Both the position numbers and the translations under genes were made by a program. Under the pieces are notes generated by a model. That model made no database searches. It saw only the letters and a list, made by a program, of their open reading frames with translations, and was not told where the DNA came from. Positions 54,694 through 64,000 of a stretch of DNA of 64,000 nucleotides are shown in pieces. This stretch comes from Exophiala sp. HKRS030 (taxonomy: Eukaryota; Ascomycota; Eurotiomycetes; Chaetothyriales; Herpotrichiellaceae): NCBI GenBank assembly GCA_023897205.1, contig JAHWDD010000002.1:1798001-1862000 (forward strand). Reading direction: 5' to 3'. Position 1 is the first letter of the stretch. Every line of letters begins with the position of its first letter.

Positions 54694-57600
54694 ATGTCTA
54701 CAATATCTGCTCTTCTTATCGATTGTCTCAGGGACTTCAACGCACTCTTGGGCCGAGGCGATCTTGCAGCTCATGAGATTGAGGTCCCTATGAACCTATG
54801 GAAAGACGAACTAGGTAGATTGCGCGTTTGGGCAAGCAACATCGGTGCTCACCAGACCGGTCAATCCTCACTCGACTTTCGCCTTAGAGACGCGTCTCAT
54901 ATCAAAGACCAGACCATTAAACTCCTACAAAGGCTCCGTCGGATACTGAAGGATTTGGAAGAACTTCTGAACGATCCAGACCACGACAACGCTTCGTCGT
55001 CGGCTAACCAAGATGATGAACCGGAAACACAAGAGATTTATGAGAGCCTGGTCGACGCAATCAGCTGCCTTTTCCAGCTTTCCATGGTCATTCGCCGCCC
55101 AATACAACATGATCGTCTTCTAGGCACTAGAAAAGCTGACGCCGCTCCCTTTGAGCCCTATGACCGCGTACACGTCGGTCAGAAATACCCTCGGCTCACT
55201 CAAGTGGTCGTAGATCGACTTGGTTCTGCCATTTCCAGGCGCAGAGCATCTCTGAGATATCGAGAGCGACATCACGCAAAGCTTAGTAAAAATATCGACC
55301 ACGTCGTGGATGAGACGAAGGATGCAACGTCTACTCAACTCTCTGAGACCATTGCGACTGGCTTCGTCGAACAGACCAATATAACTTTCGACGACACTGC
55401 GTCCACTTCCGGCGTATCACAGACTTCCTATGCACCGAGCTTATGGGAAGGCAGCGACCGACTCACTGTCCCTCCGCCACCCAAAGAATCAGCGAATGAA
55501 CAGCCCTTCGAATGCCCATATTGCTTCTACATCGTCACAATTAGGGACAAGACTTCATGGGTGCGCCACGTCTTTCGAGATCTCATGCCGTACACATGTG
55601 TCTTTCCCGATTGCTCTGCCCCGAATCAGCTATACAACAGCCGTCGAGAATGGTTCCACCACATGAGGAGTGCTCATACGTCTGAATTGGACTCACAGTC
55701 TCAATGTCCTTTGCAATGCAGCACTGCATCCATCTCTGCTATGCACTTGGAAAGCCATATTGGACGACACCTGGAAGAGTTGGCCTTATTTGCTATGCCA
55801 CGAGCTATTCCCGATGATGAGGGCGATCCCGAAAACCGCCAAAGCACCAGCTCCTGGGAAGAGGAAGACTGGGAAAGGGATGTAGACGATGATGGGGGAT
55901 CAGTCAGCGAAGGCAATGTCTATGATGATGAGCGTGCGCTTGTTGCTGACGCATCCGATCCTTCTACCATTGGTCATCAGCCCACAGCCAACCCTATACC
56001 TCCGGCTAATACTGATAGCGACAGCGATAATGAACAGGCATTCAGGCTAAGATACGACCCTGTGCCTCGAAACAGTGAAACCAAGACCGATGTTGAGCGC
56101 CCTACGGCGACCCCAAACGGAGGGGCGGTGCCTTCAAAGAGCCCGTGGACACAAATCCCTAAAGGTTTGGTGGACGTCCAAGTCCTCCGGTCGCGTGGAC
56201 TCGATTTTGAAGAGGATGAGATATTCTACTACGTCTTTGCGGATTTATCCCATGTGAGTCCATGATAACATTACACTCTTCCCTGCGCCGCTAAACTTTC
56301 TCCAGGAGACTCTTTACAGCATCCTACTTCAGTCTCAAAGCACCGGCAACGAGACAGATTCCCAGGCTTCTGAAGCAGATGAAGAGGGTATCTCTACTCA
56401 TCGCGCGTTGAAACGCGGCGGATTACTTATGCTTCGCCCATCACGCGATGATGAGTATTTTGTCATGTACAGGTTTGCAAAGCATGCAAGTAAATGCACA
56501 CTCTGTGCCGACCCATACGACTCCTATCAACAAGGACATGGCCTGTGTGACCGCGGCCGGAGCTATGCTAGATATGTTTTCTCCCATCTTTCCTATAGGG
56601 GCGGAAAAGCTTTCTCTAGGATCGATAGAGCTTATGGCAACCCTATCGAAGTCCGCATCCCAGCTGAATGTGAAGTTATTCATGGACTCTTCAGGGCTCT
56701 AGAACATGGTATGGGCTTGAGCAGGCGTAAGAAACCAACCATTGTGGACCCGAATGAGAAACCCGTGATTGTTGAAATGCTCCCGCGAAGGGTGAAGGAA
56801 ACCAGAGATGTCCAACAATTAGAAGAGCCCTCTTTGGCGGTTCTGCCGCCCGATGAAACGGAAGGAAGGACCTATGAAATATTGAGGCTGGTGAATGCCT
56901 CGAACGAAGTATATCATCATCCAAAAGACATGAGACTGCCTGTGTCTGCGGACGCACCCTTGGATCCCAATCTCCTCGAAGGCGACCCCGAACCCGAAGT
57001 TGAACACTATCGAAGGTCTTTTGATGTGTCTACTTCAAGAGGTGACTCTATCGGTAATTGGGACTTTGTTCAAAGTCCAAATTTGCTCGACTTCAGAACA
57101 GAAGAAGCTGAACAGAGTAAACTTCTGCAACATGAAGAAAATGACGAGATGCAATCGACAGAACAAGACGAGGGCACTGCGACGAAGGCGTCCGAACGGG
57201 ATGTACAAACACCCAAAGGTAGCTTTACAGATTCTCAAGGAATGTACGTTGAGAATTCCGACTCTGGTCGTGAACAATTCAAGTTATCAGAAGACTCAAA
57301 CCACGATGAGGAGATTCTACGCGATGCAGCGTGGACCAAGATCAGTCGTGCCCTGGTGAACCCGGAAGCCTTGGAAGAAGCAGGCGAGAGTTTCGAAGCA
57401 GGAGACGACTATGTTATTGTTCATCGAGTAGTTCGACAGGCGGAGATAACCAGATTATCCAAACGCACTGCTGAAATCAGAGGTAAGAGAACGTTGTCGC
57501 TCGGCTCTACTAATACTTTTGTATCTAACTTTCACCACAGAAGAACGGGAAAGGCAATGGATGATTGAACATGAGAGGAGAGAGGCCGACCTGGAAGAAG

Positions 57601-57725
57601 ATAAGACGGTGCAGGAAGAGGTCAAGAGGCGAGCTGAGCTGATCAGAAAAGAAGACGATGATGATTATATGATACCGGGATGGGGTGCCAGTTTCGGACC
57701 CATATTTAAGAAGAATGAGTTCTGA
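54694..57725 (+). CDS. Fungal C2H2-type protein with DUF8035-like C-terminus
   Basis: Three exons, 54694-56253, 56306-57482 and 57541-57725, with introns of 52 and 58 bp, give 973 residues. The N-terminus (MSTISALLIDCLRDFNALLG to LLQRLRRILKDLEELLND) is the helical segment seen in front of many fungal C2H2 proteins often misnamed oxidoreductase acuF. Zinc-finger-like units lie at about 270-370 (FECPYCFYIVTIRDKTSWVRH; YTCVFPDCS; WFHHMRSAH; LESHIGRHLEELALFAMPR). An acidic linker follows. The second exon has CTLCADPYDSYQQGHGLCDRG, and the C-terminus carries WTKISRALVNPEALEEAGES and VHRVVRQAEITRLSKRTAEI, resembling DUF8035. The last exon is a charged coil ending PGWGASFGPIFKKNEF. Function unknown; it may be a signalling or regulatory protein rather than a DNA-binding factor. 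Confidence 0.75.
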
Positions 57726-58136
57726 CATGACTTGATCTGAAGACTTGCGTTTGATCGAACGATCTGTGTTTTGTACAAGATGGAATGAAACATCTAGCTC
57801 CGAGTCTTTGAAGGTGAATACGACGGAATGAATCACACTTTTGGAAGTCTCAATGATGGTAGTATCGGTGCGGATTGAGGTTCGAAGATTACACATGCAA
57901 AGACATTATACATGTAAACGCATCTATGATGCATACCTAATAGGTAGCCGGCTTTCTTCTTCCTCGTGCATTACCCTATATGCAGAGGTGATAGCGTTGG
58001 ATTAATGCCACACTTTTCGAGAATGGTGATCTTAAGTGTAAGTGTGAGCGTGATTGTCCCTTGACACTGTCATTGTAAATTTGTGCATATACATGCTGTC
58101 ATTTCGTAGATTTGGACATGTAAAGAAGCTAGCTGA
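57726..58136. other. Convergent intergenic region
   Basis: 411 bp between converging stops; AT-rich and without coding signal. Confidence 0.5.
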
Positions 58137-61029
58137 TTACAATCCCGGATCCACATTCATCAAATCGTCACTCATGATGTGCAGGACCTGGGTGAAGGTC
58201 CTGAGTCTCCGTCCGGAGATGCCGTCCATCAGGTTGGCAAAGTCCAACAGGACCCTCCGGGCACTCTCGTAGCCCCCCTGGTGGACGACGCCGTTGAGAC
58301 TCACGGTGCCGCCGTGCTTGACGAACTGGTAGACGAGGGACCGGCAGGATTCGTCCTCGCGGTTGGCCGTCAGGCTCCGGTCGGCGGGGTGTTGGTCGAG
58401 GGATTCGTCCTTGAAACCCAAATCGTGAAGCTCCGTCCAATCCGGGTCGGCCTCGATGAGTTCGACGGGGGCGGTACCTTGACGGGAAGACGAACCCGGT
58501 TGGACCATGAACAGATACAGGCCCAGCACGAGGGCCGAGGCGAAAAGCGCCGTCACGGAATGGATGGTGACATTGTCCGAGACCCGCCTCTCCGACATGA
58601 GGCGGAAGTTTTGGGCGGCGTGGACGCAAGCCCGGCGGGCCGACTGAGTTTGGGACCACTGACCGATACTTTCCAGTGCCCCCGTGGCGGGCGCGGCGCC
58701 GTGACGGCCGGCCGCCAGCTCGAACATGCGGAAATCGGACAGCAACATGATGCACAAACTGTGCCACAATACCGTACAGTTGGTGTCGTCGCTGCTGGAG
58801 GACGAAAGTGGGCCGGCCGTGTGGGTGGCGGCGAGCACGGCGGGGATGAGAGTCCCGGCCCGCACGTCGCCCGAGTAGACGTGCCAGGGTACAAAGGACC
58901 CGATGGTCAGCTGGTCCGGTGGCATCAACCTCTGGTAGGCCTCTAGCATCTGGATCTGGAGCAGGGCCAGCAGGCTCGAACGACCCAGGTAACCCAGCTG
59001 TTGACCGCCACCACCCACGGGTTGCATGTCGTGGTGCTGGTGGAGGTCCTCGATGCGGAACCGAGGTGCGCTCTGGCTCTTGCCGCTCCTCAACAAAGAC
59101 TGCCACTGCGTGGCCGATTTGGCCTGGAAGAGTGCCTCGTCGCACGGGGCCACCACGCACACTGACTCGGACCGGATGATGGGCGCCCTCGACAATAGAT
59201 TAGAATACCACGAGTCCACGAGCAAGAGTCCCAGAATCAGCCGTTTGGCCGATTCGATCCGGCTCCACACCTTCCACCGGTCGTCGGATTCGGACATTTC
59301 GGACAGCAACGCGTCCAGGGATTGTCCGTCCCCGGCGGCGAACAGGCCGTTCTGTTGGACCATGGAGATCAAACTGACGTAGAGCATCTGGCTCTGGTTG
59401 AACGAGTCCCGGTCACCGGTCACCACGGACAGGTTGAGCGTGAGCAGCGCCGTGGCAAAGACGACGAGTTGTTGGGTCGGCGAGGCGGACGTGGCCGCGC
59501 ACGCCGACAGATCGTTGCACACGCGTTGGAGAAAGCTGGGGAACATCTTGGCCACGAATTTGGTCGCCCCCGTGGTGCCCAGTATACTCAGACCGATCAG
59601 GCACATGGCGAAGAGCATGGGTGAAGGTGTGGTGCGGACGGAGAACGTGGCCATGTGGATAAAGGGTACCGTGGGGTGGAACCGTCTGAAGAAGAGACCG
59701 AGTGCGATGTCGAGAATCTCGGCGGGAGGGAATTCCTCGTTGCCTTGCTGTAGCTGAAGAGACGGGTCGACGACCGGTTGTAGTTTCGGCGAGTGGTAGA
59801 CCGAAGGTGCCGGGGTCCGGAACGCGTCTCGCAACCGTACCCTGCAGTCGATGTCGAGGCCCCAGTTCGAGGTTGTGCGAAAGTCTTCGGCCGTCGTGGG
59901 TGATTCGGAAAAGAGATTGTCTAGACGTAACGCCGCCACCTCTTTCCAAAGGATGGGCATTATGCGATGTACCCGGCCGGGGCGGGGACCCCAACACCGC
60001 TGCACCCTCGAGAACCGTTCTCGGGGCACTTTGTCGATGGTCTTGAGTCGATCGGCATTCTCGTACGCTCTGCCATTTGTCAGGTCTTTGGGGTCGGCAA
60101 ATTGCTGTGTAGGGTCCGTCAGGCCGTACGTTTGAAGAAAGTCCGGTGATTGATCGAGATCGCCCAGCGACGGGAACAACCACATTTGAAAGGGGTCATG
60201 GAAGTTGTTTTGGTTCGGGTCTGATGGAGGTAGCCATTCCATGTGACTGTCTGCGAAATGGTTGGGTGCCATCTCCGACCTGGGGGTTTGTGCGGGATTT
60301 CCACCAGGGGTCGTGACAGAGGTCTCAAATGTCGACGCGTTGCCACCACTATTTTGGGACGGAGACTGCTTTTGCGGCTGTGGTGGCTGAGGCATCTTGT
60401 TCATGGTGTTGATTGGAGAAGGAATGGTCCAAGAGGTGCTGGACATGCCCATGTGGAGAGGATTGGAGGGTGTGGTAGTCGAATCCAAGAACGGAGTGGA
60501 AAGGTCCAGGGAATGCCTAGGGGGTTGTTGGGTAGTTTCATTCCCTTGAGGTGGATGATAGTTGGGCGGCGATAGTATTTGCATCAAGGGAATGCCAGTT
60601 TGAGTACTACTTGCCAGGGCGGCAGGTGAATTGACGTCGAATTCATTTTGGGCAGTCTGAGGAGCGACGCCCTCGGAAATAGTGTTCCTACGGCTGGCCG
60701 TCGCTTTGTTGGTGGCTGTTTTGTCGTTCTTTTGAGCATGACATTTCATATGCCGAAACAGGACATCGCTGCAGTATCGGTTAGAATGGCTATACTGTAG
60801 GGGGGAAACAGTATCGAAAACAGAAGTACTTGCCTTCGAGAGAAAGCTTTGTCACAGATGGTGCATGGATAAGGACGTTCTCGAGTATCTGAGCACGACG
60901 AATGAGTATAGAGTACAGTGACATCAATTTAGCGCGGGGGTCGTTGCACTTACGCGAGCGTTCATGGCGTTTGAAGTGCTCTGTTTTGGTGAAGCGGCGA
61001 CCGCATACGGTGCACTGTCGTAAGACCAT
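58137..61029 (-). CDS. C2H2 plus fungal_trans transcription factor
   Basis: Three exons, 60954-61029, 60834-60888 and 58137-60768, give 920 residues. Two tandem C2H2 fingers are split by both introns: CTVCGRRFTKTEHFKRHERS, HTRERPYPCTICDKAFSRR and DVLFRHMKCH. Intron 1 (65 bp) is GT-AG. Intron 2 (64 bp) is GC-AG with the strong donor AG|GCAAGT. A Pro/Ser/Gln-rich linker (about 65-240) leads to a fungal_trans domain (about 350-700) with ALGLFFRRFHPTVPFIHMAT and MFAMCLIGLSILGTTGATKF. The protein resembles the Klf1/AceA-like class of C2H2-fungal_trans regulators; targets are unknown. Codons in the third exon are strongly GC-ending. Confidence 0.88.
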
Positions 61030-63041
61030 GCTTGCAATTACGGTAAGTGGTGGTTGAAGTCAAGCGTCCCGCAAAGACGTCAAGGGAAAAGGGAATGTGG
61101 GAGAGGTGGAGGAGAGAGGAATCTGGGTGATGTTCTTTTGCGGCGGGAAAGATTGAGGACGAAGGGTGAACGTCCAAGTAGAGCGGCGTCGGCAGTGCAG
61201 AAGGTCCAGGGTCCGAGGTTCTGAACGATCTCTGTATTCAGGGTTCAGGGTTCTAAGCACGTGGTCTGGGCTGATGCTGTCGAATCAGCGGGGAAGAATG
61301 AATGCAGATAGACGACAGTGAGGTGCTTCCCACTGCATGAACAGTATGAGGAATGGTGTAGGAGGGGGAAGAGTCATGGACGGATTGAGAAAAAGTCGGA
61401 TGCGGGTTGGAAGAGGGACTGGGGGGAGAGATGAGATTGTGTGGAGGACGAGGATCCAGGGTGATGGAGGGAAGAGGAGGAGGAGGACGAGGAGGAAGAA
61501 GAAGACGATGGACGAATGAGAAAATTGCCAATCGACCAACTTCTGGGGATCCAAATGGTGGAGAGGCAACCCGCGATTTCATTGGTTCGGGATCCGGAGA
61601 AACTGGAGGGGCCGGGGGGATCCAAGAGGGGACGAGGAGAATGAGAGATTCAGTATTACTAACTACGAGGCGCCGACTACGTTACGGGTATGTGTATGTA
61701 TCTCTCCTGTTCAATAATGAGTACGAGTACAGCAATCTCTTCCTGGCACCTTTGTCGAGAACACACATCTAACTTCTCTGGGGTACGGGGGCTGTCGACA
61801 GAGCCGATTAACAAAATCTGCCTCCGAATCCGATGTGGCAATTTCGAAAGACAGACTCCTTGATAGGTATCATGATCCAAAACCCGTGCTCGTTTGGTCA
61901 CTAGACAGCTTTTCATTAGCTATTTACTCCATGACTCGTACATGCAGACGCCATTGTGCGCCAACCCCAGGTCATAAGTCTGCGGTAGAACTTCCCCGGA
62001 GGAGCCTTGTACATGAACCGGTGGATCTCGGGTAAAGAAGAACCTCCGAGAATGTCCACTGTACGGTAAGTATTACCTGGGAGAAGTGTTTTTCTTACTC
62101 GTCTCCAGTATTCCGGATTCAACCCTCCTGACTAGCCGAACAACTATGTTTACTGTACGAGGACAAAGTATACGATTCATTGACCACGTGTATTATGCAG
62201 ATTGATCCGTCGACCGCCACGAGCTATGGAATATCTGGGGATTCTCCGGTTCACCTGGGGATTGGCAACGAGATATGGACTACTGTCACATACGGAGAAA
62301 TGCCACTACACCAACAAGTAGTAAGCGTTGAACTCGACGTGTTCTTTACCTGAATCCCTAGGATCTTCGCTCTTGCGGAGGATCCCTTTTTTTTTAATTG
62401 AAATCATACAGTACGCAAGGGGTAACATGAACCGTTGTCTGTCTTTCTTACGGCCACCACCGTAAAGCCAAATCAACGCAGTGAAAGCAAGTCGTCAAGC
62501 TCAATCTTTGTCGTCCCATTTCAAGACCTTGTGTGTCGACCTGTGGTGTTCAAGAGCCACTGTCTTTGAAGGAGATTGTACATGCACAGCGCGATAAAGA
62601 GAGAGACGAGGCAAATGATGATGTTATGTTGCTTGATTTGGTGTAGGAAGCTTTGTTGAAAAAGACAAGATATATCAATAGATGTGTCTCTGAAAAAAAG
62701 GTCACTGGCAGTTACGTGGCAAGAGACTCAAGCATGCTCTCTCACTTTATTGTTCCCTCACTTGACCGCCTGTTAAAGTGCAGTCATGTTTCTTATTTCT
62801 CATTATGCTACTTACTTACTCCTGACAGTTAAATGCAGGCAGATAAATCCCATATCATTGAAAAAACCTTGCATATCCATTATGGCCATGGATGACCAAC
62901 AGAGCCCTAGTTGCCCAAAAAAATACAAAAGGCTCTGGGAAACCTGACAAGTACAGGGACTTGGGTTCTTCACTAGTAGGTGTTGATTTCCTTCCTCTTT
63001 TTTTCCCGCTTTCTTTCAAAAAAAAGTATTGCATAGTGTTT
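61030..63041. other. Long intergenic region upstream of the transcription factor
   Basis: About 2 kb between the factor's start and the MFS stop. A purine-rich block lies at 61360-61520 and opens spurious frames. A hairpin-like repeat (62361-62385) is followed by nine T residues. No gene recognised. Confidence 0.45.
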
Positions 63042-64000
63042 TTAGTGAGACTCCCCAACGACGTGCGTCTTCCTGTGCATTCTCGCCAGCCACGTCCTGC
63101 TCGTCGCGATTCGGATCTTCTTGCCAAAGATCATGAAGATCAACAGCGCCAGGTCGTTGGCGGCAAGGACACCGCAGAAGATGCCGGCGATGACGGTGAC
63201 GTAGCCATTGTCCAAGATCCAGGTCAACAGCTTGAAGCCCATGGCGAACGAGATGGCCTGCTTGCCCAGGTTCATGGCGATCAGCATCTCGGACAGGTTG
63301 ACCGTGTAGCTGTCGACAGCGTAGGCGAGGGAGAAGGTGAAGTAGAAGTAGGCGGACCAGTTGACCATGGCCACCCCGGCAAAGTAGCCAAACCAATGCA
63401 GGTTCTGCTGCGCCGTGTACCCGTACACGATGAGGCCCGCGGGGCCAATCAACATGGCGGGCAGGAGGACGCCGAGGCGCATCTCGGCCTCGCGGATCCC
63501 GCCGTTCTTCTTGGTCAGGTAGGCGGCGAGGCGGTCGGACGAGGTGGTGAAGGGGACGGCGAGGATGTAACCGACCGCGTTCCCCACGGCGATCAGGCCG
63601 GAATTGGTCTCGGACCAGTTGTAGGGGGGCGCCGTGATCTTGAGGGGAAAAGTGTAGTTGAACGCCAGGGCGCCGAGGCCGATGTAGATGCCGTAGGTGG
63701 CGACGACCCAGAACACCGACGGCACCGCGAAGTAGGTGAAGGACCTGAGCATGGTCATGAAGAAGGGCGCCTCCCGGTCGTACACGCCCCACGGTTTCAG
63801 AGTCCGGACGAAGCTCTTGCGGCCGGGGACCCCGGGCCCGACTTCGCGGAGATCGGGGTCGGCTGTCATCTTCTCCTCGGGCTCGGTGGAGGAGGGGTCG
63901 ATGGTGGCGGCGCCCAGCCTCGCCTTCATTTCTTCGCGCTTGTACCACGTCTCCTCGACGAAGATGAAGGCCAGGATGAACAAGGCGCACGCGAACGCGA
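63042..64000 (-). CDS. MFS transporter, C-terminal part (cut by window edge)
   Basis: The frame is open to the window end, so only the last 318 or so residues are visible. They begin in a hydrophobic helix (ACALFILAFIFVEETW), followed by a cytosolic loop with basic and acidic residues, typical of the central loop of 12-helix MFS proteins. Five to six further helices follow (FFMTMLRSFTYFAVPSVFWV; ATYGIYIGLGALAFNYTF; AMLIGPAGLIVYGYT; FGYFAGVAMVNWSAYFYF; VTVIAGIFCGVLAANDLALL). The loop SETNSGLIAVGNAVGYILAV and the VDSYTVNLSEMLIAMNLGKQ segment match fungal drug/polyamine-like (DHA1/Hol1-type) transporters. The substrate is unknown. Third-position GC is very high. Confidence 0.85.
   Translation of the reverse strand, partial: AFACALFILAFIFVEETWYKREEMKARLGAATIDPSSTEPEEKMTADPDLREVGPGVPGRKSFVRTLKPWGVYDREAPFFMTMLRSFTYFAVPSVFWVVATYGIYIGLGALAFNYTFPLKITAPPYNWSETNSGLIAVGNAVGYILAVPFTTSSDRLAAYLTKKNGGIREAEMRLGVLLPAMLIGPAGLIVYGYTAQQNLHWFGYFAGVAMVNWSAYFYFTFSLAYAVDSYTVNLSEMLIAMNLGKQAISFAMGFKLLTWILDNGYVTVIAGIFCGVLAANDLALLIFMIFGKKIRIATSRTWLARMHRKTHVVGESH

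Noticed and set aside
60119..61029. Third zinc finger or bZIP in the transcription factor
   Set aside because: Only two C2H2 units are formed after splicing; the following sequence is a Ser/Pro/Gln linker without Cys/His spacing.
1..64000. tRNA genes, rRNA, CRISPR arrays, transposon ends
   Set aside because: By-eye search of gaps for B-box-like GGTTCGAxTCC, regular spacer repeats, long terminal repeats or transposase motifs found none convincing.

Overview
The window is nuclear DNA from a filamentous ascomycete (Pezizomycotina). Several things point there: short introns of about 45-95 bp with GTRNGT donors and CTAAY-type branch sites, single-copy fungal housekeeping genes (TIM44, RIX7, MTR4, ELP1, NDC1, SLD3, STS1), and families confined to filamentous fungi (DUF7580, C2H2/DUF8035, fungal_trans regulators). 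Eurotiomycetes is my best guess for the class, but the sequence alone does not settle it. I see no rRNA, tRNA, CRISPR or intact transposon.

Layout. 1-6.6 kb: TIM44, then a decayed minus-strand gene that begins with a ubiquitin-like segment (about 2.8-5.5 kb), then a small I78 peptidase-inhibitor-like gene. 7-18.5 kb: a VPS9-ankyrin-PX-BAR Rab GEF of the Vrl1 type, the ribosome-biogenesis ATPase RIX7, a single-pass membrane protein with an 18-nt micro-exon, and a four-exon serine-rich hypothetical. 18.9-27.5 kb: a class III aminotransferase, a tiny zinc-binding protein, a flavin monooxygenase with a Baeyer-Villiger fingerprint, ERG19 (mevalonate diphosphate decarboxylase), and cytochrome c haem lyase divergent from ERG19. 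28.4-41 kb: STS1/cut8, MTR4 divergent from COX8/COX7C, ELP1, and NDC1. 42.6-46.9 kb: the most distinctive gene, a 1393-residue adenylation-carrier-(membrane/left-handed beta-helix)x3 synthetase with the architecture of epsilon-poly-L-lysine synthetase (Pls). 48-52.4 kb: a Pep12-type Qa-SNARE and SLD3. 52.5-57.7 kb: a head-to-head pair of fungal-specific genes (DUF7580; C2H2/DUF8035). 58.1-64 kb: a C2H2-fungal_trans transcription factor and the 3' half of an MFS transporter cut by the window edge.

Most genes are core cell biology: mitochondrial import and respiration, RNA decay and ribosome assembly, tRNA modification, nuclear pore, replication initiation, sterol precursor synthesis and endosomal traffic. 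They share no single pathway. The accessory content is the Pls-like synthetase, the monooxygenase, the aminotransferase, the DUF7580/C2H2 pair and the decayed ubiquitin-like gene. Exon boundaries were worked out by hand from splice consensus, reading phase and protein continuity, and are predictions. Function names rest on motifs I recognise by eye; no database search was run.
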